64,000 bases of DNA from Ruficoccus amylovorans (GTDB taxonomy: Bacteria; Verrucomicrobiota; Verrucomicrobiia; Opitutales; Cerasicoccaceae). This document shows, one piece after another, positions 1 to 7,272 of this stretch (position 1 is the stretch's first letter; every line of letters starts with the position of its first letter). The notes beneath the pieces are model-generated. The model had not been told where the DNA came from, did not search any database, and saw nothing but the letters and a program-made list of their open reading frames with translations. The translations under genes were made by a program, and so were the position numbers. The DNA lies in assembly GCF_014230085.1 (NCBI RefSeq), contig NZ_JACHVB010000020.1, positions 186,001 through 250,000 of the forward strand, in the 5' to 3' direction.

Positions 1-521
1 TGCTCAAGATCGTCCAGGCCCTCCCCAACGCCCGCTGCCTGCTCGGCAACCACGAGCTGCGCCTCCTGCGCTACCGGCACGAGGGCAACCCCTCCATCCT
101 CAAGGACTACGACTGGGATACGCTCAAGCAGATCGACCCCGAGGACTGGTCCTTTCTCGAAAGCCTGGAGCTGACCATCTCCTACCCCGAGGATGAAACC
201 GTCTTCGTCCACGGGGGCTTTCTGCCGGACCGTGCCTGGACCGAGCAGGGAGCCGACATCGTGACCTCCATCCAGGTCATCGACCCGGCCTCGCCCGGTA
301 CCTACGGCAAGCGCGGCAAGATGACCAACGGCATCAGCTGGGCCGAACGCTGGAAAGGCCCGCCCTTTGTCGTCTGCGGACACACCCCGCGCCCCGAGAT
401 TTTCCGCCGCCCCTGGTCGCTGTGCATTGACACCGGCTGCGTCTATGGCGGCAAGCTGACCGCCTACGACGTGCGGGAGGAGAAATACCTCCAGATCGCC
501 GCCCGCAAAGCCTACATCTGA
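1..521 (+). CDS. PPP-type metallophosphoesterase, 3' part
   Basis: The reading frame is open from base 3, so the N-terminus lies outside the window; about 172 residues are visible. It shows the later metal-binding blocks of calcineurin-like or bis(5'-nucleosyl)-tetraphosphatase/serine-threonine phosphatases: GNHE near the left edge, VHGG around base 210, and CGHTPRPE followed by IDTGCVYGG near base 380-440. The first two metal motifs (GDxH, GDxxDRG) would be upstream and cannot be checked. The family hydrolyses phosphoesters with a dinuclear metal centre in the cytoplasm; the substrate cannot be named. The gene ends 16 bases before the isochorismatase-like gene, so co-transcription is likely. 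Confidence 0.85.
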   Translation, partial: LKIVQALPNARCLLGNHELRLLRYRHEGNPSILKDYDWDTLKQIDPEDWSFLESLELTISYPEDETVFVHGGFLPDRAWTEQGADIVTSIQVIDPASPGTYGKRGKMTNGISWAERWKGPPFVVCGHTPRPEIFRRPWSLCIDTGCVYGGKLTAYDVREEKYLQIAARKAYI

Positions 522-536
522 CAAGACTTTACTGCC

Positions 537-1100
537 ATGAACGAAGAATCCGGCCAACCCACCCGTAAAATCGTCCTGCTCGTCCTCGACATGCAGGAAA
601 CCTTCCTCAAGGTCATGCCTGAACGGGAACAGGTGGTCGGACGATGTTCGTTCGCCATCAGTGCCGCCCGCCTGCTGGGCATCGACGTGGCATTCACCGA
701 GCAGATGCCGGACAAACTCGGCCCCACCCTGCCCGAACTTCGCGCGCTGGCCCCCGAGGCTCCCGTTTTCCCCAAGCACGCCTTTTCCGGCCTCGACGCA
801 GACGGCATGGAGGCCTACCTCTCCGAGGGCGAGACCGAGGGCCTCCTCATCGCCGGGCTGGAAACTCCGGTCTGCGTTTACCAGACGGCCCTCGCCGCCC
901 ACAACCAGAACCTCGTCGTGACGCTGCTTTCGGACGCGCTCACCTGCCGCCGCGCCGGGGACGGGGGCACTGTCCTGAAGGCCCTGCGACATTCCGGTTG
1001 CCATGTGTTGCCAACGGAGACGATTTTCTACAGCCTGCTCGCCGACGCCCGTCATCCGGCCTTCCGCGCCTACACCCAACTGGTAAAGAAGTATGGCTGA
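537..1100 (+). CDS. isochorismatase-like cysteine hydrolase
   Basis: A 187-aa single-domain protein of the isochorismatase-like (cysteine hydrolase) superfamily. The catalytic triad is visible as Asp18 in LVLDMQ, Lys80 in FPKHAF and Cys113 in ETPVCVYQT. Members hydrolyse amides, nicotinamide, isochorismate or carbamoylated substrates. The specificity here is unknown, and the protein resembles the short YcaC-like group more than pyrazinamidase, whose metal-binding His cluster I do not see. The last 8 bases overlap the start of mgtE, which suggests translational coupling. Confidence 0.85.
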   Translation: MNEESGQPTRKIVLLVLDMQETFLKVMPEREQVVGRCSFAISAARLLGIDVAFTEQMPDKLGPTLPELRALAPEAPVFPKHAFSGLDADGMEAYLSEGETEGLLIAGLETPVCVYQTALAAHNQNLVVTLLSDALTCRRAGDGGTVLKALRHSGCHVLPTETIFYSLLADARHPAFRAYTQLVKKYG

Positions 1101-2472
1101 AGTCAACGACACCCCGGCTCCCGCTGCCGACGCCGAAGCCTACACCCTCGACGAACTGCGCGAAATCTACACCGAGAAAGGCGTGGAGGCCCTCGACGCA
1201 GGCCGCCTGGAGGCGACTTCTCCCTACACGGTGGGCAGCTTCCTCTCCCGCCTTGACGTGGACGGGCGGCGCGAGGTCCTGCGCCTGATCCCGCTGGAGC
1301 ACACCACGAGCATTCTGTCCGAAATGGACGCCGAGGACGCCGCTGACGTGGTTGAGGCCATGCGCGAGCCGCGCGCCGTCCAGATCCTGGAGGAACTCGA
1401 CCCCGACGACAGCGCCGACATTTTCAACGAAATGGAGGCCGCCGACCGCGAACGCCTCCTGGGCAAGGTGGACGACGAGACCGCCGCCACCATGCGCGAA
1501 CTGATCTCCTACGGCCCCGACACGGCCGGGGGGATCATGACGACCGAGATCGCCACCGCCCGCCCCTCGATGACCGTCATCCAGACCGTGCGGCACATCC
1601 AGCGTCTCAACGACGAGCTGGAGCACATTTTCTACGTCTATGTGGTCGATGAGGAAAACCGCCTGCTGGGCGTCGTCTCCATGCGCGACCTGGTCATGCA
1701 CGGCCCACTGGACTACCTGCGCGACTTCATGACCCGCGATCTCAAGGGGGTGTGCCGCGTCGATATGGACCAGGAGCAGGTGGCCCGGCTTATGGCCGAG
1801 CTGAACCTTAATGCCGTACCCGTGGTGGACGCCGACAACCGCCTCGTCGGGATGGTCACGCACGACGACGTGCTCGACATCGTGCAGTCCGAGGCCACGG
1901 AAGACATCCAGAAGCTCATGGGTGCCGGCGGTGACGAAGCGGTCAACGACCCGGTTTTCCAGAGTATCCGCCGCCGCACGCCGTGGCTTTTAATCAATCT
2001 GGTCACAGCGATGATCGCGGGCAGCGTCGTCTATGCCTTTGAGGACCAGATCAGCAAAATGGCCATCCTGGCCGCGTGCATGCCCGTCGTGGCGGGGCTC
2101 AGCGGCAACACAGGCGCCCAGACCCTGGCGATCCTTATTCGCAGTATCGCCCTTGGGGACATTCATAGCGGGGAAGATCGCCGCGTGTGCATAAGGGAAA
2201 TGTTCAAGGGCCTGATGAACGGCCTGCTCATCGGCCTGACTGCCGCCGTCACGGTAGGAGCGCTCACCGGCAACCCAATGATCTCGGTCGTGATTTTCAC
2301 CGCCATGGTCATGGCGATGTGTTTCGCGGGCATGGCCGGGGCGTTCATCCCGCTTATGCTGAACAAGCTCGGCTTCGACCCCGCCCAGTCCAGCAATATC
2401 TTCCTCACCGCCTCGACCGACATTTTCAGCTTCGCCGTCTTCCTCGGCCTCGGCAGTTGGATCCTCCTCTAG
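1093..2472 (+). CDS. mgtE: magnesium transporter MgtE
   Basis: A 459-aa MgtE with the full family architecture. An N-terminal helical superhelix (roughly residues 25-135) has repeated acidic helices, two CBS domains follow (about 140-260), and the last 170 residues form five membrane helices. The channel signatures MPVVAGLSGNTGAQTLAI and FDPAQSSNIFLTASTD are intact. It imports Mg2+ through the inner membrane and is gated by Mg2+ bound between the cytosolic domains. The start overlaps the upstream hydrolase by 8 bases. The stop TAG lies in a CTAG and is followed at once by a chain of hairpins that may end transcription. Confidence 0.97.
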   Translation: MAEVNDTPAPAADAEAYTLDELREIYTEKGVEALDAGRLEATSPYTVGSFLSRLDVDGRREVLRLIPLEHTTSILSEMDAEDAADVVEAMREPRAVQILEELDPDDSADIFNEMEAADRERLLGKVDDETAATMRELISYGPDTAGGIMTTEIATARPSMTVIQTVRHIQRLNDELEHIFYVYVVDEENRLLGVVSMRDLVMHGPLDYLRDFMTRDLKGVCRVDMDQEQVARLMAELNLNAVPVVDADNRLVGMVTHDDVLDIVQSEATEDIQKLMGAGGDEAVNDPVFQSIRRRTPWLLINLVTAMIAGSVVYAFEDQISKMAILAACMPVVAGLSGNTGAQTLAILIRSIALGDIHSGEDRRVCIREMFKGLMNGLLIGLTAAVTVGALTGNPMISVVIFTAMVMAMCFAGMAGAFIPLMLNKLGFDPAQSSNIFLTASTDIFSFAVFLGLGSWILL

Positions 2473-2692
2473 GCAGGGCATGCCCTGCACCCTCGGTGCT
2501 TCGCACCGTGATGGGGCGCTGCCCCATCGGAGCCAGAAAGGCTCCTGCCCCGTATGCGGAGGGGATGATGTTGGACTGTTCGGAAATCCGTCCGGGAGGG
2601 TGCGTGACATACGGGGCGTCAGCTCAAAGACCGAACGCTCCCGCCCCGCTCCGGGGTAGCCGCCTTTTTGGCGGCGTAGGGGCAGCGCCCCT
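2473..2692 (+). repeat. chain of short GC-rich hairpins after mgtE
   Basis: Four inverted repeats follow the stop without a gap. They are the 16-bp palindrome GCAGGGCATGCCCTGC (2473-2488), CGGTGC-TTC-GCACCG (2494-2508), GATGGGGC-GCT-GCCCCATC (2510-2528) and GGAGCC-AGAAA-GGCTCC (2529-2545). A second group sits at 2644-2692: CCCCG-CTC-CGGGG, GCCGCC-TTTTT-GGCGGC and AGGGGC-AGC-GCCCCT. No reading frame here looks coding. The AGAAA-loop hairpin recurs at 41780-41796. The role is unknown; RNA 3'-end protection, termination or a repeat family are all possible. Confidence 0.6.
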
Positions 2693-2715
2693 TAATGTCC
2701 TGTGCGGCCACGCAC

Positions 2716-3264
2716 TTATTTTTTGCCGACGGCTTTGAAGATGGCCTTGAGGCGGTTGCCCCAGTTGGCTTTTTCGGCTTCGGTGGGCTTGGGGGCGTCG
2801 AGGGAGACCTCGTCCCACCATTGCGGGCTTTCGGTTTTGAAGCCGGTTGCCTTGCGCAGGCTGAAAAGAAGCATGGGGACGACTTCGCGCAGGTCGAGGT
2901 CCTTGTCCTTGGGGAAAATCAGGTCCATCTGGTGGACGTAGTTCTCGGAGTGGCGCATGCTGGCCGGAACCGAAGTCAGCGACTGGAGGCTGGGCAATTG
3001 TTCGCGCAGCGCCTTGAGGTCGAACTTGGCCAGCAGGCGTTCAATCTGCTTTTCGGCCTCGTCATTGGGCGTGTCCACCACGAAGGTCAGACAGAGGTAG
3101 TTGACGGAGTGGCCGTCGGCCGGGCGTGCGACCTTACAGAGGCCGTTGAGCATCTTGCCACCGGAGCCTGGCAAGTAGAAATCAAAGAAGGCGATAAACT
3201 CCTCCTGAGAGAAGAAAGCGTTGAGTTCCTGTTGGATGTCGGGATTGGGGAATGAGTCGCTCAC
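2716..3264 (-). CDS. hypothetical protein, 182 aa
   Basis: A soluble, charged 182-aa protein starting with GTG and ending in a lysine-rich segment. I do not recognise a family. It has no signal peptide and no membrane segment. The C-terminal third carries WWDEVSLDAP and a basic tail. Codon use matches neighbouring genes and the frame is uninterrupted, so it is probably real. It is transcribed divergently from the DUF456 gene. On its strand TAATAA lies seven bases before the GTG, so a short or absent 5' leader is possible. Confidence 0.65.
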   Translation of the reverse strand: MSDSFPNPDIQQELNAFFSQEEFIAFFDFYLPGSGGKMLNGLCKVARPADGHSVNYLCLTFVVDTPNDEAEKQIERLLAKFDLKALREQLPSLQSLTSVPASMRHSENYVHQMDLIFPKDKDLDLREVVPMLLFSLRKATGFKTESPQWWDEVSLDAPKPTEAEKANWGNRLKAIFKAVGKK

Positions 3265-3357
3265 GATATTTTTATTAGGGTACGGAAGAACAACTTAGCG
3301 CTCCGAGGCGTTTTGACTAGCAAAAACGCCCCCGTCGGCCAAACTCGCCCTGATTTT

Positions 3358-3855
3358 ATGGAGCACGAAGGCATTCATTGGCTGCCCTTTCTGGTCACGG
3401 CGCTGATTATTTTCATCGGCGTGGTCGGGTCGATCATCCCTATCCTGCCTGGTTGCGTAATCATCTGGAGCGGCATCGTTATTTATAAAATCTGGGTGCC
3501 GGGCGATATTTCGTGGAAGGTCGTCATCATCACCGGAGCGCTGGCCGCGCTGGCGCAGGTGCTGGACTTCATCGCCGGATACTGGGGGGCGAAAAAGTTC
3601 GGTGGCACCACCCGGGGGGCTGTCGGAGCCGTGCTTGGGGGCATTATCGGGCCATTTGTGTTCTCGCCGTTCATCGGGCTGGTCGTGGGGCCGGTACTGG
3701 GCGCGATCATTGGCGAACTCACCGCCCGGCGCACGATCAAGGAGTCCGGCAAGGCCGGGGTCGGCACCCTTGTCGGCGGCATTGCCTCGTTCATCATCAA
3801 GATCGGCATCTCCTTCTTCATGACCGCGCTGTTCTACTACGCGATGTTCACCTAG
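3358..3855 (+). CDS. DUF456 family membrane protein
   Basis: A 165-aa membrane protein matching the DUF456 (YqgC-like) family: WLPFLVTALIIFIGVVGSIIPILPG at the start, a glycine-rich middle (GAVGAVLGGIIGPFV) with the short conserved TARRTIKESGKAG turn, and four or so membrane helices. The function of the family is not established. I give the ATG at 3358 as the start because it begins just before the first membrane helix; an in-frame TTG at 3313 preceded by GAGG would add 15 residues. The stop is TAG in CCTAGG. A long AT-rich inverted repeat lies directly downstream. Confidence 0.8.
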   Translation: MEHEGIHWLPFLVTALIIFIGVVGSIIPILPGCVIIWSGIVIYKIWVPGDISWKVVIITGALAALAQVLDFIAGYWGAKKFGGTTRGAVGAVLGGIIGPFVFSPFIGLVVGPVLGAIIGELTARRTIKESGKAGVGTLVGGIASFIIKIGISFFMTALFYYAMFT

Positions 3856-3860
3856 GAGAC

Positions 3861-3987
3861 ATTCGTAGATTGGTAGATTTTTAAATTCGTAAATTCAATA
3901 ACGCTATGCGGCGTACAAAACGGCGAACCTGCGATTTTACCAACCTGCGAATCTATGAATTTTTATAAATTTATAAATTTACGAACC
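3861..3987. repeat. AT-rich imperfect inverted repeat upstream of lipB
   Basis: About 125 bases that are far more AT-rich than the surroundings. The left arm (3861-3896) and right arm (about 3948-3985) are imperfect reverse complements built from TTCGTAGATT and TTCGTAAATT units of about 10-11 bases. The middle carries the direct repeat CCTGCGA. It fills the whole space between the DUF456 stop and lipB, so the lipB promoter must lie in it or be absent. Confidence 0.5.
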
Positions 3988-3995
3988 CATTTCCC

Positions 3996-4652
3996 ATGCC
4001 ATTGACAATCGAAGACTGGGGCCGAACGGCTTACGAGGACGCCTTTGCGCGGCAACTGGAGCGCGTCGAGCAGCGCCTCGACGGCGAAATCGGCGACACC
4101 CTCATCCTGACCGAGCACGAATCCGTTTACACCATCGGGGCGCGCCACGGGGCGGAAAAACACCTGCTGCTCGCTCCAGACGCCCTCGCCTCGCGCGGCA
4201 TCCAGCTCGCCAAAACCAACCGTGGCGGCGATATCACCTGGCACGGGCCCGGACAGATCGTGGGCTACCCCGTCATTTCGCTGGCGCGGACCCGCGACCT
4301 GCACGCATACCTGCGAAAGATCGAGCAGCTCATCATCAATGTCCTCGGCTCGCTCGGCCTGGCCGCCAGCCGCCGCGACGGGCTGACGGGCATCTGGCTG
4401 GACAGGCGCAAAATCGCCGCCATCGGCGTCGCCGTGAAGCGCTGGGTCACTTACCACGGCTTCGCGCTCAACGTGAACTGCGACCTGGGTAACTTCGGCG
4501 GTATCGTTCCCTGCGGGATCACGCCCGCCGAGGGCACGGTGACCTCGATTTCCGCCGAACTGGGCTGCGAGGCCGACCTGGCCGAGGTCAAGCAACTGCT
4601 GGCCGCCGAGGCGCAGGAGCTGTTCCGGGCGAACGACCAGAGCGAAGACTGA
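3996..4652 (+). CDS. lipB: octanoyltransferase LipB
   Basis: A 218-aa lipoyl(octanoyl) transferase. It moves the octanoyl group from octanoyl-ACP to lipoyl domains of 2-oxoacid dehydrogenases and GcvH in the cytoplasm. The family blocks RGGDITWHGPGQIVGYP, KIAAIGVAVKRWVTYHG (invariant Lys) and GIVPCGI (acyl-carrying Cys) are present in the right order and spacing. The length is typical. It is followed 64 bases later by lipA, which completes the two-step lipoate pathway. Confidence 0.97.
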   Translation: MPLTIEDWGRTAYEDAFARQLERVEQRLDGEIGDTLILTEHESVYTIGARHGAEKHLLLAPDALASRGIQLAKTNRGGDITWHGPGQIVGYPVISLARTRDLHAYLRKIEQLIINVLGSLGLAASRRDGLTGIWLDRRKIAAIGVAVKRWVTYHGFALNVNCDLGNFGGIVPCGITPAEGTVTSISAELGCEADLAEVKQLLAAEAQELFRANDQSED

Positions 4653-4675
4653 GCCGCAGAAATCCCCTTCCACCT

Positions 4676-4703
4676 TTGACAAACGGCGGGACCCCCGCAT
4701 GAT
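4676..4703 (+). promoter_or_regulatory. possible lipA promoter
   Basis: A perfect TTGACA (4676-4681) is followed after 16 bases by CATGAT (4698-4703, four of six consensus bases). Transcription would begin near 4710, seven bases before the ATG at 4717 and after the alternative ATG at 4699. Sequence match only. Confidence 0.4.
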
Positions 4704-4716
4704 TGTCCGACAATCC

Positions 4717-5604
4717 ATGAGCGATATCCAACGCAAACCCTCCTGGCTGCGGGCCAAACTCCCGAATGGTCCCGGCTACATGGAAACCCGCCGCAACGTT
4801 GACAGCCATCAGCTTCACACCGTCTGCCAGAGCGCCCAGTGCCCGAACATGGGCGAATGCTGGAGCCGGGGCACCGCCACGGTCATGATCCTGGGCAACA
4901 CCTGCACCCGCTCCTGCACCTTTTGCGCGATCCAGACCGGACGCCCGACCGAGCTCGATCTGGGCGAACCGGCCCGCGTGGCCGACAGCGTGGCTCGCAT
5001 GGGGCTCAAGCACGTCGTGGTCACCTCCGTGGCCCGCGACGACCTCAAGGACGGTGGCGCCAGCGTCTGGGCCGCCACCATCCGCGCCATCCGCTACCGC
5101 TGCCCGCAGACCGCGATCGAGGTGCTTCCGGCCGACTTCCGCGGCCAGCAGGAGCATCTCGACACTCTGCTCGACGCCAAGCCCGACATTCTCAACCACA
5201 ACATGGAGACCGTCAAACGCCTCCAGCGCCCCATCCGCAAGACCGCCAACTACGAGCGTTCGCTGTGGGTGCTCACCCACGCCAAGAGCCGGGGCTTTGT
5301 CACCAAGAGCGGCATCATGCTCGGCATCGGTGAGAAGGAACACGAGATGGTTGAGCTGCTGAAGGACTTGCGTGCCATCGGGGTCAACATCCTGACCATC
5401 GGCCAGTATCTCCAGCCGACCAAGAACCACGAGCCGATTGACCGCTGGGTCACGCCCGAGGAGTTCGCGCACTGGAAAAGCTTCGGCCTGGGTATGGGCT
5501 TCGACGTGATCGAAAGTGGTCCGCTCGTGCGCTCCTCCTACCACGCCGACGAGCAGAGCGACGGCTTCAAGCTGGTCGAGCGCCGCAACGCCGCCACCGC
5601 CTAG
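4717..5604 (+). CDS. lipA: lipoyl synthase LipA
   Basis: A 295-aa radical SAM enzyme that inserts two sulfur atoms into protein-bound octanoyl groups. Both iron-sulfur sites are visible. The auxiliary cluster motif CQSAQCPNMGECW (CX4CX5C) lies near the N-terminus, the radical SAM motif CTRSCTFC (CX3CX2C) follows, and the RSSYHA serine ligand motif is at the C-terminus. I prefer the ATG at 4717 to the one at 4699, because a TTGACA-type promoter has its -10 over the earlier codon; the earlier start would add six residues. It forms a unit with lipB. Confidence 0.97.
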   Translation: MSDIQRKPSWLRAKLPNGPGYMETRRNVDSHQLHTVCQSAQCPNMGECWSRGTATVMILGNTCTRSCTFCAIQTGRPTELDLGEPARVADSVARMGLKHVVVTSVARDDLKDGGASVWAATIRAIRYRCPQTAIEVLPADFRGQQEHLDTLLDAKPDILNHNMETVKRLQRPIRKTANYERSLWVLTHAKSRGFVTKSGIMLGIGEKEHEMVELLKDLRAIGVNILTIGQYLQPTKNHEPIDRWVTPEEFAHWKSFGLGMGFDVIESGPLVRSSYHADEQSDGFKLVERRNAATA

Positions 5605-5831
5605 ATTGATTTTTCGCGTTTTGGGGACGGGGATTCTCTCCCCCATGCCTGCCCTCCTCAGTGCCCGTGCAAAGTTAATGACGGGGATGCGTCTATGCCG
5701 TTCCTCTCTCCGGGGTGAAGGTTCGCGTCCAATCGAATCAGAGCGATAAAATTCCGGCTAAGCCCCTAGAAACAAACCATTTAACAATCGCAAAGCATCG
5801 TTGTCCGAGCGTTTCCGCCTGAGGGAATAGC

Positions 5832-5859
5832 TTTACAATCAGGACAGCCGGGGTATATT
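5832..5859 (+). promoter_or_regulatory. promoter of the PP2C gene, leaderless arrangement
   Basis: TTTACA (5832-5837), a 16-base spacer and TATATT (5854-5859) each match the sigma-70 consensus at five of six positions. The expected first transcribed base is about 5866-5867, and the ATG of the downstream gene is at 5867. The mRNA would therefore begin at or next to the start codon. Confidence 0.55.
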
Positions 5860-5866
5860 TACCCGA

Positions 5867-6637
5867 ATGCCCGGAAAGTCCGACAGATCACCGGCCACTA
5901 TGACAGCTCCCGCCCGCCTGACACTGCAAACCTACGGCCAGACCGACCGCGGGCTCATGCGCAGCGACAACGAAGACGGCCTCCTCGTTGATCCTGCCAA
6001 GGGCGTTTTCGCGGTGGCCGACGGGCTGGGCGGACTCCCCGAAGGAGCCATGGCCAGCGAAGTCGCCATCGAAGTACTCGGCGAATGGGCCGCGCAGCTT
6101 AATCCCGGCACGGTGGTGGATTTCGCCCCGGTCTTTGCCCGCATCAATGAAGAGGTTTGCAAGCGGGGGCGAGAGATCAGTTCCGACCTCGGGATCGGCA
6201 CGACCCTGACCGCCGTCCACGTTGTCGGTGACCGGCTCGATGTCGGGCACATCGGCGATACCGCGCTCGTTGTCTTCAAGCCTGGGCAATGGCACCAGCT
6301 CACCAGCGACCACACCATGGCGCAGGAGATGCTCAACCAGCTAAACCCCGGCGAGAACGCCTACATCCCGGACTATTTCAACCACACCCTGACCCGCTGC
6401 CTCGGCCAACTCGGTAAGGTCAAGACGGACACCTTCACCGCCCGGATCGAACCGGGGGACCGCCTGCTTATTTGCAGCGATGGCGTTTCCAAAACGATGA
6501 CGATGGACGAAGTTCACACGCTGATCCTCGCCGCCAACTCCCCCAAGAGCTTCGTCCGACGCCTGATCGCCCTCGCCAATGAGCGCGGAGGCCCCGACAA
6601 CACCACCGCCATCGCAATTTTTGCCGAATCCGCCTGA
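5867..6637 (+). CDS. PP2C-family serine/threonine phosphatase
   Basis: A 256-aa stand-alone PP2C (Stp1/PrpC-like) phosphatase. The metal-binding and fold motifs are present: DRGLMRSDNEDG, VFAVADGLGG, GTTLTAVHVVGDRLDVGHIGDT, RLLICSDGVS and GGPDNTTAI. It would dephosphorylate Ser/Thr residues in the cytosol using Mn2+ or Mg2+. No partner Ser/Thr kinase is visible in the window. The promoter placement supports the ATG at 5867 over the in-frame ATG at 5900. A small TPR protein gene begins 13 bases after the stop and is probably co-transcribed. Confidence 0.93.
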   Translation: MPGKSDRSPATMTAPARLTLQTYGQTDRGLMRSDNEDGLLVDPAKGVFAVADGLGGLPEGAMASEVAIEVLGEWAAQLNPGTVVDFAPVFARINEEVCKRGREISSDLGIGTTLTAVHVVGDRLDVGHIGDTALVVFKPGQWHQLTSDHTMAQEMLNQLNPGENAYIPDYFNHTLTRCLGQLGKVKTDTFTARIEPGDRLLICSDGVSKTMTMDEVHTLILAANSPKSFVRRLIALANERGGPDNTTAIAIFAESA

Positions 6638-6650
6638 ACTCGCTTCTCTC

Positions 6651-6962
6651 ATGAAAACCGACCTTTTGCGCCAGCGCCTGGCCGCCGACCCGCATAACCC
6701 GCTCTTCCACTTCAGCCTGGCTCAGGCTCTTTCTCAGGATGCCCAGTGGCAGGAAGCCGTCGAGCATCTGCAATTTTGCAGCGAGAGCCGCGACGACTGG
6801 ATGCTGCCACGCATCATGCTGGGCAAGGCCCTGATGGAGTCCGGCCGCCACGAGGAGGCTCTCCCCTGGCTGCGAGAAGGCTTGCGTCTGGCCATTGAAC
6901 AACACCATGACGACCCGGCCGAGGAAGCCCGTCGCCTGCTGGCCGAATTAGGCAAGGACTGA
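6651..6962 (+). CDS. small TPR-like protein
   Basis: A 103-aa all-helical protein with tetratricopeptide character: the units PHNPLFHFSLAQALSQDAQW, DDWMLPRIMLGKALMESGR and HEEALPWLREGLRLA show the small/large residue spacing of TPR helices. No signal peptide is present. I chose the ATG at 6651, which follows the phosphatase stop by 13 bases. Such proteins normally scaffold protein-protein contacts; its partner may be the phosphatase, but that is inference from position. Confidence 0.8.
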   Translation: MKTDLLRQRLAADPHNPLFHFSLAQALSQDAQWQEAVEHLQFCSESRDDWMLPRIMLGKALMESGRHEEALPWLREGLRLAIEQHHDDPAEEARRLLAELGKD

Positions 6963-7272
6963 GTCCTTGACCTGTGATCCTGCGGATCACTGATGCCTCC
7001 GCCAACGCGGAGTCATGGGCAACGGCGTTTGTCGCCGACTCTTACGAACTCCGTGCGTTCATACGAACCTCGATTGGCTTCACTTGCACAGGGCCGGGCA
7101 GGCGAATTGCCGACTGCGGCGAGGTTAACCAAAGTCACCTCGCGCTTACTGCGTGTGGGGAAAAGATACCTTTTAGAAATGAGGAGGCCTGGCGGAACCC
7201 CAACCGCCAGGCCTCTCTAGCTTATCCCATGAGCCCAACTTGTAACACTCATTAAAATTATTAGCACCAACC
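6963..7272. other. non-coding gap with hairpin chain
   Basis: This 310-base gap has no convincing gene. Directly after the TPR gene stop are three short hairpins: GTGATCC-TGC-GGATCAC (6974-6990), CTCCGC-CAAC-GCGGAG (6997-7012) and GGCG-TTTGT-CGCC (7024-7036). A strong isolated hairpin at 7184-7215 is listed separately. The rest shows nothing I can assign, and no tRNA fold is apparent. Confidence 0.5.
7184..7215 (+). terminator. strong 12-bp hairpin upstream of the hybrid kinase
   Basis: GAGGCCTGGCGG and CCGCCAGGCCTC form a perfect 12-bp stem with an 8-base loop (AACCCCAA). No run of T follows (TCTAGCTT), so it is not a textbook intrinsic terminator. It lies 57 bases before the histidine kinase start and could be a terminator-like element, an attenuator or a protein-binding palindrome. 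Confidence 0.45.

Noticed and set aside
5690-5745. tRNA-like T-arm (GGTTCGCGTCCAATC)
   Set aside because: No acceptor stem, D-arm or anticodon arm can be placed at the right distances.
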